The notes under the pieces were generated by a model. That model was not told the DNA's origin. It did not search any database and saw only the letters and a program-made list of their open reading frames with translations. This document shows positions 53,224 to 62,058 of a stretch of DNA of 64,000 nt, in pieces. Numbering within the stretch: the stretch's first letter is position 1; the number at the start of each line of letters is the position of its first letter. This stretch comes from Niabella soli DSM 19437. GTDB taxonomy: Bacteria > Bacteroidota > Bacteroidia > Chitinophagales > Chitinophagaceae. The stretch covers positions 4,216,001-4,280,000 of the forward strand of contig NZ_CP007035.1 in NCBI RefSeq assembly GCF_000243115.2, in the 5' to 3' direction. Position numbers and translations under genes: made by a program.

Positions 53224-55029
53224 TCAGGAGTTATTACTAAAATAATTAGTGACTATCTGCGCTTTTGCGTTCCCAATAACGGCGGCCAGTTCATCCAATG
53301 TTTTCTCTTTGATATTTTTCACGGATCTGAATTCTTTCAACAATTGATCGGCCGTGTTTTTGCCAATTCCTTTAATGTCCTCCAGCTCGTTCTTAAAAGT
53401 GCCTTTGCTTCTTTTTTGCCGGTGAAAAGTGATACCAAAACGGTGCACCTGGTCGCGGATAAAACGGATCAGTTTTAAACTACCACTGTTATAAGGCAAT
53501 TTTAAAGACTCCTGGTCGCCGGCAAAGAAAAGCTCTTCCACATTTTTTGCCAGCCCCACCAGGGTAATCGTTCCCTGTAATTCCAGCTCTTCAATGGCTT
53601 CAAGTGCCGCGCTCAGTTGCCCTTTGCCGCCATCGATGATCACCAGTTGCGGCAGTGATTCTTTTTCCTCCGATAAGCGTTTATAGCGGCGGTACACGGC
53701 TTCCTTCATGCTGGCGAAGTCGTTAATGCCCTGCACCGTTTTTACATTAAAATGCCGGTAATCTTTTTTACTGGGCACTCCGTTCCTAAAGCAGACCATT
53801 GCCGAAACCGGGTAGCTTCCCTGGAAATTGGAGTTATCAAAGCATTCGATGTGCACCGGCAGTTCGGGCAAATGCAGATCCAGTTGCAGTTGCTCCAAAA
53901 CCTTTACATGATCTACATTCCGGTTGATCTTGATGCGGTCCTTGTTTTTTATTTCCTCAATAAAATAGTTGGCATTTTTTTCGGAAAGTTCCAACAATTT
54001 TTTCCGGTCGCCGGCTTTGGGCACCACCAGTTCCACATCAGCCTCCGGGTATTCTATCTCAAAGGGTACCACAATTTCGGGAACATGGCTATTGAAGGTC
54101 ATGCGGAGCTGACTGATGGCATAGGCCAGGATCTCTTCCACCGGCTCATCCAGGTGCGTTTCCAGTTTGTTGGTTTGGGTTTGCACGATAGTGCCGTTCC
54201 GGACCATCAGGTAATTGACATAGGCGATGGATTTTTCTTTAATAATAGAGAATACATCTTTGTCACCACCTTTAATGCCGGTAACTACTGACCTGGATTG
54301 ATAGTACTCTTCAAGGTATTCAATTTTCTTCCGAACCTGCTCTGCTTTTTCAAACTCCAGTTGTTCCGCATGTTGTTTCATTTCTTCTTTAAAATAGCGG
54401 ATCACCGGCGTTAAATTGCCTTTCAGCAGATCACGGATGCGACTGATATTATTTTGATAGTCTGCTGCCGTCTGCAATCCTTCACAGGGCCCTTTGCAAT
54501 TGCCCAAATGATACTCCAGACATACTTTGAATTTCCCTTTCTCAATATTTTTTGGAGTAAGATTCAGAGAACAGGTACGCATAGGAACCGTACGCTTAAT
54601 GAATTCCAGCAGCTCCCGCACTTTAAAAACGGAAGTGTAAGGCCCCAAATATTCCGAACCATCGGCAACCGGCTGGCGGGTTAAATAGATGCGCGGGAAG
54701 TTTTCATTTTTAATGACGATATAGGGGTAGGATTTACTATCCTTGAGGTTGATATTGTATTTGGGCTGGAATTGTTTGATGAGCGAATTTTCCAGGAAAA
54801 AAGCATCGGGCTCACTGTTAACAATGGTGAATTCGATCTTTTCAATACGCTGCACCAGCTCATGCGTTTTGTAAGTGGTAAAGGTTTTATTGAAATAAGA
54901 GCTTACCCGTTTGCGCAGGTTTTTGGCCTTGCCCACATAAATGATCTTCCCGGCGTCATCAAAATATTTATAAATGCCCGGCTCCTGTGGTATGGTGGAT
55001 GCTATGGTTGAAAATGTTTCCTGTGTCAT
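53224..55029 (-). CDS. uvrC: Excinuclease ABC subunit C
   Basis: Protein of 601 residues making both incisions in nucleotide excision repair. GIY-YIG nuclease domain at the N-terminus (PGIYKYFDDAGKIIYVGKAKNLRKRVSSYF), a Cys cluster region (CLEYHLGNCKGPCEG), UvrB-binding helix pair (about 205-240), RNase H-like UvrC domain (CFDNSNFQGSYPVSAMV; VIIDGGKGQLSAA) and a C-terminal helix-hairpin-helix (LEDIKGIGKNTADQLLKEF). Its ATG directly abuts the stop of the YhcG-type nuclease gene. Confidence 0.97.
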   Translation of the reverse strand: MTQETFSTIASTIPQEPGIYKYFDDAGKIIYVGKAKNLRKRVSSYFNKTFTTYKTHELVQRIEKIEFTIVNSEPDAFFLENSLIKQFQPKYNINLKDSKSYPYIVIKNENFPRIYLTRQPVADGSEYLGPYTSVFKVRELLEFIKRTVPMRTCSLNLTPKNIEKGKFKVCLEYHLGNCKGPCEGLQTAADYQNNISRIRDLLKGNLTPVIRYFKEEMKQHAEQLEFEKAEQVRKKIEYLEEYYQSRSVVTGIKGGDKDVFSIIKEKSIAYVNYLMVRNGTIVQTQTNKLETHLDEPVEEILAYAISQLRMTFNSHVPEIVVPFEIEYPEADVELVVPKAGDRKKLLELSEKNANYFIEEIKNKDRIKINRNVDHVKVLEQLQLDLHLPELPVHIECFDNSNFQGSYPVSAMVCFRNGVPSKKDYRHFNVKTVQGINDFASMKEAVYRRYKRLSEEKESLPQLVIIDGGKGQLSAALEAIEELELQGTITLVGLAKNVEELFFAGDQESLKLPYNSGSLKLIRFIRDQVHRFGITFHRQKRSKGTFKNELEDIKGIGKNTADQLLKEFRSVKNIKEKTLDELAAVIGNAKAQIVTNYFSNNS

Positions 55030-56034
55030 TTAGTTGCTGCCTAATATCGCTTTTACATTTTTTTGTAACTGTTTCTTGTCAGGCAGGTAAAGTTGGTACT
55101 TTGAAACAAAAATTTTGTTGGAAATACCCCCCGTCGCAAATTCAACCAGTACTTCGTCTTTCTCGGCTGAAAGAATGATGCCGATGGGTTCATTATCACC
55201 TTCAACATTTTCTTCTGTTTTGAAGTAGTTGAGGTAAAGGTTCATTTGCCCGATGTCGCCATGCTCCACTTTTCTTATTTTAAGATCTATCAACACAAAA
55301 CATTTCAAAATACGATGGTAAAAAACCAGGTCGATGTAATAGTGCTTATTACGAAGGGAGATCTTATATTGGCGAGCTACAAAAGCGAACCCTTTGCCCA
55401 ATTCAAGCAAAAACAATTGAAGATTATCAATGATCTTTTGTTCAAGGCCTTTTTCCGTCATGCGGTGGCTTTGCGGTATTTTCAAAAAATCCAAAACATA
55501 CGGATCTTTGATGGCTTCTGTTGGTTCAGAAACAATACGGCCTTTCTCTGAAAGTTGTAAAACTCCTTTTTTGTCTTTGCTCAACGCCAGGCGTTCAAAC
55601 AGGGAGGAATCAATTTGTCTTTCCAGTTCGCGATAACCCCAATTTTCATGAGCAGCCTGCTTCTCATAAAAACTCCGTGCAGCATCGTCCGAAATGCCCA
55701 ACAGTGTTACAAAATGTGTCCAACTCAATTTGGCAGGCACTGCCTGCCATTTCTGATAGGTAAGGTAAAAACGCCGCATATCAAGAATATTCCGCCTGCC
55801 AAATCCTTTACTGTACCGTTGGGTTAAATCTTTTGAAAGCCTTGCCAGTAGCTCACTTCCGTACTCTGCCCGTTCCTTTCCGCGCTGCTCATATTCCACT
55901 ATGTGCCTGCCAATTTCCCAATTCGCTTTAATCAATCCGGTGTTTACTGCTTTAAACGCATTTTGTCTCGCCTGTTCAATAGTCAGGCCAATGTTATCAA
56001 GTAACTGGTTGTATTTAACTGCTGCTGGTTTCAT
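55030..56034 (-). CDS. YhcG/DUF1016-type PD-(D/E)XK nuclease domain protein
   Basis: Protein of 334 residues. N-terminal DUF1016 domain (NTGLIKANWEIGRHIVEYEQ, GFGRRNILDMRRFYLTYQKW, LSWTHFVTLLGISDDAARSFY, ENWGYRELERQIDSSLFERL) and C-terminal PD-(D/E)XK nuclease core (RNKHYYIDLVFYHRILKCFVLIDLKIRKVEHGDIGQMNLYLNY). Family members are found near type I restriction genes, transposons or alone; the biological role is unclear. Its stop codon touches the uvrC ATG with no gap, so uvrC is read through it. No restriction genes nearby. Confidence 0.92.
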   Translation of the reverse strand: MKPAAVKYNQLLDNIGLTIEQARQNAFKAVNTGLIKANWEIGRHIVEYEQRGKERAEYGSELLARLSKDLTQRYSKGFGRRNILDMRRFYLTYQKWQAVPAKLSWTHFVTLLGISDDAARSFYEKQAAHENWGYRELERQIDSSLFERLALSKDKKGVLQLSEKGRIVSEPTEAIKDPYVLDFLKIPQSHRMTEKGLEQKIIDNLQLFLLELGKGFAFVARQYKISLRNKHYYIDLVFYHRILKCFVLIDLKIRKVEHGDIGQMNLYLNYFKTEENVEGDNEPIGIILSAEKDEVLVEFATGGISNKIFVSKYQLYLPDKKQLQKNVKAILGSN

Positions 56035-56097
56035 GGTTATTTATCGCCCCTAGATTTTTGTACTTTTTCAATTAAGAAAACTGAAGTTACGAAAATC

Positions 56098-56586
56098 CTA
56101 TTTCTTCGGTCTTACCAGGCTGTCCTTTGGGTACTGCGCTTCCATGGCGGTTTTTGCGGTATTTACCCAGGCATAGATCTCTTGTTTTTCAGCATCGGTC
56201 AAAATAGCATCTTTATGGATCCAGGTATAGGATTCCAGCGGCATGTTGTTTTTCTTAACCTGCTCGGCTACTTCATCCAGTTTATGATATTGCTTCCACG
56301 CAGGTTGAGTGGTAAAATCATCAAAATTAAAATGCCTTTTGCCATTTCTGATATGATTGTCCAGCAACCAATAAACCGGCTGCACATGGTTATACCAGGG
56401 GTACACCGTATTGTTGCTATGGCAATCATAACAGGCTCTTTTTAAGATACTGTTTACCGATGCCGGTATCGGGTATTTAGCAGTAACTGCATTCGGAAAG
56501 CTCCCGGAATGCTCATTTTTTGCAGGGCGGATGAACTGAATGCCGATCAATACGATTAAAACAATTAGCAGGATTTTCTTTAACAT
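56098..56586 (-). CDS. Heme-binding domain protein (PF14376-type, CxxCH)
   Basis: Protein of 162 residues: N-terminal hydrophobic signal/anchor (KILLIVLIVLIGIQF), then a single c-type heme motif CYDCH at about residue 52 and the family words SNNTVYPWYNHVQPVYWLLDNHI and LPLESYTWIHKDAILTDAEKQEI-like blocks (NMPLESYTWIHKDA). Covalently bound heme in the periplasm. Role unknown; family is common in Bacteroidota. Confidence 0.88.
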   Translation of the reverse strand: MLKKILLIVLIVLIGIQFIRPAKNEHSGSFPNAVTAKYPIPASVNSILKRACYDCHSNNTVYPWYNHVQPVYWLLDNHIRNGKRHFNFDDFTTQPAWKQYHKLDEVAEQVKKNNMPLESYTWIHKDAILTDAEKQEIYAWVNTAKTAMEAQYPKDSLVRPKK

Positions 56587-56590
56587 GAAA

Positions 56591-56691
56591 AGTCAATGGT
56601 GAATGGTGAAAAGTGAATGAACTGATACTGGATGCTTGATACCCGATACCCGATTCAAGCCAGTATCCAGCATCGAGCATCAGGAATCTAA
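56591..56691. repeat. Imperfect inverted repeat and GTGAATG iteration
   Basis: Short iteration of GTGAATG-type words at 56591-56620 (compare 7695-7725), followed by GATACTGGATGCTTGATACC whose approximate complement appears at 56660-56691 (CCAGTATCCAGCATCGAGCATC). Located between the heme protein and gpmI. Confidence 0.45.
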
Positions 56692-56703
56692 TTCAACTCA
56701 AAA

Positions 56704-58248
56704 TCAGGATAGTGAATTTCTGTCAACCAAAATATCCCCAGTCATCTCTTTGGGAATCTCCAGCCCCATAAAGGTCAGTATCGTGGGGGCAATATCACCC
56801 AGCTTTCCTTCTTTGATCGTTCCTTTCCAGTTGTTGTCGATGATAAATAAAGGGACAGGATTCATAGTGTGCGCCGTATTCGGACTGCCATCTTCATTAA
56901 CCAGGTAATCGGAGTTGCCATGGTCGGCAGTCAGGAAGATCACATAATCCTGTTTCAAGGCTTCTGTTATGACCTGCTCTACACAATGATCCACCGTTTC
57001 GGCAGCTTTTATGGCTGCGGCGAAAACGCCGGTATGGCCCACCATATCTGCGTTCGCAAAATTCAGCACAATAAAATCTGCGGTTTTGTTATGAATTTCC
57101 GGCAGGATCGCTTCGGTTAATTCATTCGCGCTCATCTCGGGTTGCAGATCATAAGTGGCTACCTTGGGGGATGGTTTTAAAATGCGGTTTTCGCCTTCAA
57201 ACGGTTTTTCCCTGCCGCCGCTGAAAAAGAAGGTTACATGCGGGTATTTCTCGGTTTCTGCAATACGGATCTGTTTTAAATTATTGGCTTCAATTACTTC
57301 GCCAATGGTTTGTGTAAGATCGTCATTGCGGAATAATACGTGTACATTCTTAAAGGTATGGTCGTACACCGTCATGGTTGCATAATACAACTCCAATGTG
57401 TACATGTTATAATCCGGATGATCCTGTTGTGTCAATACTTCTGTGATCTCGCGACAACGATCGGTGCGGAAATTAAAGCAAAGCACCGCATCACCATTTT
57501 TGATGGTGGCAACCGGGTTATTGTCGGCGTCTACTATCACGGTCGGTTTTATAAATTCATCCGTGATATCGGCCGCATAACTGTTTTTAATAGCCTCGAT
57601 GGCTGAAGTTGCAGTGTTGCCTTTCCCGTTTACCAACGCATCATAAGCCAACTGCACGCGCTCCCAACGTTTGTCGCGGTCCATGGCATAATACCGGCCG
57701 TCAACGGTTGCAATTTTGCCCACACCGGTGCTATCCAGGTGCTGTTGCAGGTCTTCAATAAAACCCAGTCCGCTTTTGGGATCGGTATCTCGTCCATCTG
57801 TAAAGGCATGGATATACACATCGGACAAACCATTGTCCTTACAAATGTTAATTAGCGATTTTAAATGATTAATATGAGAATGCACGCCGCCGTCACTTAC
57901 CAGGCCCAGCAGGTGCAGGGGTTTGTTGTTTTCTTTAGCGTAGGAAATAGTATTCAGTAACTCGGGGTTGGCAGCGAGCTCACCAGTCCGGATCGCTACG
58001 TTAATGCGCTGTAGTTCCTGATAAACAATGCGTCCGGCGCCCAGGTTCAGGTGACCCACTTCCGAATTTCCCATCTGGCCTTCCGGCAATCCTACCAGTT
58101 CTCCAAAAGTGGTGAGGGTAGTATTGGGATATTTATTATATAGTGATTTTGTAAAAGGCACATTGGCATTCTGGATGGCATCCGCGGATGCAACTTTTCC
58201 GAGCCCCCAGCCGTCCATTATCAGTAAAATCGCTCTTTTTTGTGACAT
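56704..58248 (-). CDS. gpmI: 2,3-bisphosphoglycerate-independent phosphoglycerate mutase
   Basis: Protein of 514 residues, cofactor-independent glycolytic mutase of the alkaline phosphatase fold with two Mn ions. Start AILLIMDGWGLGKVASADAIQ, phosphorylated Ser62 in GQMGNSEVGHLNLGAG, HSHINHL-type substrate loop (VSDGGVHSHINHLKSL), and metal ligands in NFANADMVGHTG and LTADHGNSDY. Single gene. Confidence 0.97.
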   Translation of the reverse strand: MSQKRAILLIMDGWGLGKVASADAIQNANVPFTKSLYNKYPNTTLTTFGELVGLPEGQMGNSEVGHLNLGAGRIVYQELQRINVAIRTGELAANPELLNTISYAKENNKPLHLLGLVSDGGVHSHINHLKSLINICKDNGLSDVYIHAFTDGRDTDPKSGLGFIEDLQQHLDSTGVGKIATVDGRYYAMDRDKRWERVQLAYDALVNGKGNTATSAIEAIKNSYAADITDEFIKPTVIVDADNNPVATIKNGDAVLCFNFRTDRCREITEVLTQQDHPDYNMYTLELYYATMTVYDHTFKNVHVLFRNDDLTQTIGEVIEANNLKQIRIAETEKYPHVTFFFSGGREKPFEGENRILKPSPKVATYDLQPEMSANELTEAILPEIHNKTADFIVLNFANADMVGHTGVFAAAIKAAETVDHCVEQVITEALKQDYVIFLTADHGNSDYLVNEDGSPNTAHTMNPVPLFIIDNNWKGTIKEGKLGDIAPTILTFMGLEIPKEMTGDILVDRNSLS

Positions 58249-58610
58249 GAATTAGTTTATTTTAAATTACGAAGCAGTAAAGTTAAACATTCTGCATCGA
58301 TTTAGTTCTTTTATTAGATGCCCGGCTGTAGTGCTACTATTGAGCTTCCTTGCGTCGCACTCGTCAGGGTTCGGTGCATAGCCCGACCAGGGGAAAGTGA
58401 CTAAGAAGTATTTATCGGCCGGTAAGGCGGTGAAACGGTAAGCTTTGAGCGGTTGAAATCAGGGCCTTTCCGTCTTTCCGAATTCCCGGCTAACGATTAG
58501 CACACGCTTTTGGGTTAGCTCCAAAGAAATTTTTCAATATATTCGTGATCAGTACCAATAAAGAAAGAGCAAAAATTGATTCGACCATTAGGAACATAAA
58601 AAAATTACAG
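58249..58610. other. 362-bp divergent gap between gpmI and the DUF4783 gene, with repeat words
   Basis: No gene. A near-consensus -7 for gpmI (TAACTTTA on the minus strand, 58278-58285) is present. 58321-58490 holds words found in other gaps, including GGCCGGTAAGGCGGT at 58417-58431 (compare 50614-50630). No clear promoter was found for the plus-strand gene. Confidence 0.55.
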
Positions 58611-59003
58611 ATGAAATATTTATTACGATTGTCATTTATTGCGTTGATGGCTGTTCTTTCGGTCACGGCCCTGCACGCACAGAGTCTGGATGGCGTTATC
58701 AGTGGTTTAAAATCCGGCAATGCCGCCCAGGTGGCCGGTAATGTGGGTAACTCGATGGAGTTTACCGTTGCAGATAAAACCAGCACCTACAACAAAGCAG
58801 ATGCAGAAAAAGCCTTAAAGGATTTCTTTGGGAAAAATACAGCCAAAGGTTTTGAGCTGAAACACAAAGGCAGTGCCCCTAATGGGAATTATGCTATTGG
58901 TACCCTGCAAACATCCGGGGGCAATTACCGGGTGAATATCTTCATGCGTAAAGAAAAAAGCGGCGAAGTGATCAAAGAACTGCGTTTCCAGTTGATCGAG
59001 TAA
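58611..59003 (+). CDS. DUF4783 exported protein
   Basis: Protein of 130 residues from ATG 58611. Signal peptide 1-22 (ALHAQ), then an NTF2-like alpha/beta domain with DUF4783 pattern: LDGVISGLKSGNAAQVAGNVGNSMEF, YNKADAEKALKDFFGKN, GSAPNGNYAIGTLQT, YRVNIFMRKEKSGEVIKELRFQ. Bacteroidota-specific, function unknown. It has its own terminator just before nadC. Confidence 0.85.
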   Translation: MKYLLRLSFIALMAVLSVTALHAQSLDGVISGLKSGNAAQVAGNVGNSMEFTVADKTSTYNKADAEKALKDFFGKNTAKGFELKHKGSAPNGNYAIGTLQTSGGNYRVNIFMRKEKSGEVIKELRFQLIE

Positions 59004-59029
59004 GATTTCTATGAAAATTTAAATGATAA

Positions 59030-59064
59030 AAACAGCCTCTCTATTCGGGAGGCTGTTTATTTTT
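59030..59064 (+). terminator. Intrinsic terminator between DUF4783 gene and nadC
   Basis: Ten-bp stem AAACAGCCTC (59030-59039) with GAGGCTGTTT (59049-59058), 9-nt loop, then TTTATTTTT. It ends six bases before the nadC ATG. Confidence 0.88.
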
Positions 59065-59069
59065 ACGTT

Positions 59070-59927
59070 ATGGAACAGTTTGATGAAAAATTAGATCATC
59101 TGATCAAAGAAGCTTTATTGGAGGACATTGGTGCGGGCGATTATTCCACGCTAAGCTGTATTGATCCGGCGGCAAAAGGCCGGGCGGTTTTAAAAATAAA
59201 ACAAGACGGCGTATTAGCCGGGGTGCAGGTAGCGGAAAAGATACTGAAATATAAAGAGCCGGATAGTGCGGTTACTTTTTTTATGCAGGATGGCGCTGCC
59301 ATGAAAGCCGGGGATATTGCTTTTGAAGTGACGGCCCTGGAGCATACGATTTTACAATGCGAGCGGCTGCTGCTGAATTGCATGCAGCGGATGAGCGGCA
59401 TTGCCACACTCACCCATCAGTATACAGATAAACTGAAAGGCTATAAAACCCGGTTGCTGGACACCCGGAAGACCACGCCCAATTTCCGGTTGCTGGAAAA
59501 GGAGGCGGTGCGTATTGGCGGCGGCGTTAATCATCGGTTTGGATTGTATGATATGATCATGCTGAAGGATAATCATATCGACTACGCAGGGGGCATCGAA
59601 AAGGCGATCAATAAGGCTTATGATTTTGTACAACAGAATAACCTGGGCATTAAGATCGAAGTGGAAACGCGCAGCATAGCTGATGTGCACAAAGTTTTGG
59701 AAACCGGCGCGGGCAAGGTGTTTCGCATCATGCTCGATAATTTTTCACCTGAATTAATGACGGAAGCGGTGAAGATCATCGACGGTCAGTTTGAGACGGA
59801 GGCCAGCGGCGGCATTAATTTAGATACCATTGAGACCTATGCGGCAACGGGTGTCGATTATGTAAGCGTGGGGGCATTGATACACCAGGCGCAAAGTGTG
59901 GATCTGAGCCTGAAGGCAAAAGTTTAA
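59070..59927 (+). CDS. nadC: Nicotinate-nucleotide diphosphorylase (carboxylating), quinolinate phosphoribosyltransferase
   Basis: Protein of 285 residues turning quinolinate and PRPP into nicotinate mononucleotide for NAD. Features: EDIGAGDYSTLSCIDPAAKG, LNCMQRMSGIATLT, LLDTRKTTPNFRLLEKEAVRIGGGVNHRFGLYDMIMLKDNH, IEVETRS, ASGGINLDTI and YVSVGALIHQA. Starts just after a strong terminator, so the leader must be extremely short or transcription comes from read-through. No nadA or nadB adjacent. Confidence 0.96.
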   Translation: MEQFDEKLDHLIKEALLEDIGAGDYSTLSCIDPAAKGRAVLKIKQDGVLAGVQVAEKILKYKEPDSAVTFFMQDGAAMKAGDIAFEVTALEHTILQCERLLLNCMQRMSGIATLTHQYTDKLKGYKTRLLDTRKTTPNFRLLEKEAVRIGGGVNHRFGLYDMIMLKDNHIDYAGGIEKAINKAYDFVQQNNLGIKIEVETRSIADVHKVLETGAGKVFRIMLDNFSPELMTEAVKIIDGQFETEASGGINLDTIETYAATGVDYVSVGALIHQAQSVDLSLKAKV

Positions 59928-59931
59928 AGGC

Positions 59932-60042
59932 TCGTCATTTCGACGGAACGGAGCGTAGCGCAGTGAACGGAGAAATCTCGCTGTTTCAGAATGAGATCCC
60001 TCTCTTCGTTCAGGATGACGGTAAAACTTGGGATGACGATAA
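59932..60042. repeat. Dispersed GTCATTTCGA element
   Basis: Begins CGTCATTTCGACGGAACGGA and ends in CAGGATGACG; between these are GAGCGTAGCGCAGTGAACGG and GAGAAATCTC/GAGATCCCTC. Ends resemble inverted complements of one another. Same type as 20132-20260 and 48562-48605. Confidence 0.55.
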
Positions 60043-60051
60043 AATAATACA

Positions 60052-60396
60052 ATGGCAAAAAATAAATCGGATCAGCAGGGGTTTGTGTATAGTACCAATC
60101 CTGATTTTAAATTTCAACCGGAAGCAGATCAAAGCGATACTTTACCGCCCGCGCAACAAAGGCTGCGGATACAACTGGAAACAAAGCATCGCGGCGGAAA
60201 GACGGCCAGCATCCTAATTGGATTTGTTGGTAAGGAAGAAGATCTGCAGGACCTGGGTAAAAAATTAAAATCGTTTTGCGGTACCGGCGGTTCTGCAAAA
60301 GACGGGGAAATTATTATACAGGGCGACCATCGCGATAAGGTATTGCAGTGGCTGTTGAAGAACGGTTATACGCAAACAAAGAAAAGCGGGGGATGA
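60052..60396 (+). CDS. SUI1/YciH-type translation initiation factor
   Basis: Protein of 114 residues with an SUI1 (eIF1-like) domain in its C-terminal 80 residues: QLETKHRGGKTASILIGFVGKEEDLQDLGKKLKSFCGTGGSAKDGEIIIQGDHRDKVLQWLLKNGY. YciH influences start-site selection in vitro. The N-terminal 35 residues are a Gln/Asp-rich linker. 135 bp after nadC, with a dispersed repeat between. Confidence 0.93.
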   Translation: MAKNKSDQQGFVYSTNPDFKFQPEADQSDTLPPAQQRLRIQLETKHRGGKTASILIGFVGKEEDLQDLGKKLKSFCGTGGSAKDGEIIIQGDHRDKVLQWLLKNGYTQTKKSGG

Positions 60397-60650
60397 GTAG
60401 CTCTAGAGTTTATCTGTAGCTTTTCTGGTAGTACTGTGGCTGGTCCCTCCAATCCCTTTTTATGTCACACCAGGCAATTTGTGGGACAGGGCGACTTAGG
60501 GGACGGGCAGTTGCCTGTGTGTATGTACTTGATGGCCTGAGATGCTCAAAGCCCATGATTCTACCATTTATAATTTTGTTGACATTCTTATAAATAAAGA
60601 AGCCGACACTATGAGAAAAGCCATTAATTAAAAACTAAAACCTGGCAACT

Positions 60651-61736
60651 TTATTTATTTTCAAGAATCTTCAATAGCTTTTGATTGAGATATAGCTTTT
60701 CTTTTCCGACTTTAACGGATTGGAGAATGCCGTTTTCTTCCAATGCGATTAAATAATTTCCTACCGTTTTAGCGTTTCCGATGTTTTCGTCAACCAGGTT
60801 TTGACGTTTTGTATATGGTAACCTGAACAAAATTTCTACTAAATCTTTTGAGTATATTTTTGGTAATTTAGTTTTGATCTTCTTCGCCATTTCATCCATT
60901 GCTTTAATGATTTGATTTAGGCGTTCCAATCCTTTTGAAGCGGTTTGCTCAACCATATCCAGCATATATAGGATATAGTCTTCCCAATTTTGATTTTCGG
61001 TTACCCCCCGCAATTTTACGTAATAATCGTTTTTGTTTTGAATGATATATTCGCTTAAATATATTGCAGGCACCTCCAGTAACCCGGAAAGCTTTAGATA
61101 CAGTAACAGCAAAATTCTTCCTGTTCTTCCGTTTCCATCAATAAATGGATGGATTGCTTCGAACTGATAATGTAATAAAGCCATTTTTATTAGGGGGTCA
61201 ATTTGGTTTTCTTCATTAATAAACTTTTCCAAGTTGGTTAGCTTTTCTCGTATAATTTTTTCTCCATTGGGTGGCGTGTAAATGATTTCTCCTTTGGCAT
61301 TTGCTAAAGCTGTGCCGGGAGTAACTCTGATAGCAGCATCGTTTTGTTTAATACACTGAACAATTTTGATACAAAGATTTCTAGTTATAAAAGGCCTAAT
61401 TTTTAGTGCCTTCAGGCCCAACCAAAGTGCTTCTTTATAATTCAGTACTTCTTTTGTAGCGGAGTTTTCAATTTTCTTTTCCGCAACAAATGATTGGTAT
61501 AGTTCATCGTTTGTTGTTATGATGTTTTCGACCTCAGAACTCGCTTTTGCTTCTTGTAAATATATTGTGTCAAGAAACAGGGTAGGGTTGGGTAGATTCA
61601 GTAACGTTCCATTTAGCTGAGCCAATGCACGGCCTGCTGAAATGGTTTTACGTAATATGTTTTTTGTCTCAATATCCGCTTCGGGTGGTAATAGAGGCAA
61701 ATCATTAAATGGTATTTTGCGATTGAATTTATTCAT
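60651..61736 (-). CDS. Fic-domain AMPylase, class II with inhibitory motif
   Basis: Protein of 361 residues. Fic core HPFIDGNGRTGR at 196-207 with the catalytic His196. An inhibitory helix in the N-terminal part with S66-S67-E68-V69-E70-N71, the (S/T)xxxE(G/N) pattern of class II Fic proteins, followed by NIITTNDELYQS. C-terminal winged-helix-like domain (about 290-361). It likely modifies a target protein by AMP transfer, held off by its own Glu70. AT-rich compared with neighbours; no antitoxin gene is needed because the inhibitor is intramolecular. Targets unknown. Confidence 0.92.
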   Translation of the reverse strand: MNKFNRKIPFNDLPLLPPEADIETKNILRKTISAGRALAQLNGTLLNLPNPTLFLDTIYLQEAKASSEVENIITTNDELYQSFVAEKKIENSATKEVLNYKEALWLGLKALKIRPFITRNLCIKIVQCIKQNDAAIRVTPGTALANAKGEIIYTPPNGEKIIREKLTNLEKFINEENQIDPLIKMALLHYQFEAIHPFIDGNGRTGRILLLLYLKLSGLLEVPAIYLSEYIIQNKNDYYVKLRGVTENQNWEDYILYMLDMVEQTASKGLERLNQIIKAMDEMAKKIKTKLPKIYSKDLVEILFRLPYTKRQNLVDENIGNAKTVGNYLIALEENGILQSVKVGKEKLYLNQKLLKILENK

Positions 61737-62056
61737 TGCTTCAAGAGTAAGTTTTGCCCATGTTTTCTTTACAAGTGTAAAAATAGTTAAAAATCGCCCT
61801 CGTTTTTTATATTAGGGTAAAGATTACTCTTGTTGGGGTTTTTATTTGGATCGGGATGGTATTTCTTAAAACAACAATACAGGAAAACGGCGGCTGTTTA
61901 ATCGCTGATAGGATTACTGCAGTTCAAGTGTGTTCCGATGGTTATCGGAACAAGCAAAGCCGATAGTAGCATCCCGAAAGCATTCGGGACTGGGAGCCTA
62001 ATGTGAATACCTGTGAGGTTTCCTCCACGGCGGACAGGTTCAAAACCTAACAGGTA
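61737..62056. other. 320-bp gap upstream of the Fic gene with three hairpins
   Basis: No gene. Hairpins at 61932-61951 (GTTCCGAT, loop GGTT, ATCGGAAC), 61972-61989 (TCCCGAA, loop, TTCGGGA) and the large one at 62006-62058 listed separately. Confidence 0.6.
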
Positions 62057-62058
62057 TT
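62006..62058. repeat. Long-arm hairpin abutting the acnA stop
   Basis: Arm 62006-62021 (AATACCTGTGAGGTTT) pairs with 62043-62058 with one mismatch; 21-nt loop. Its right arm overlaps the last bases of the acnA stop codon. It may protect the 3' end or terminate transcription, although it lacks a long U-tract. Confidence 0.55.
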
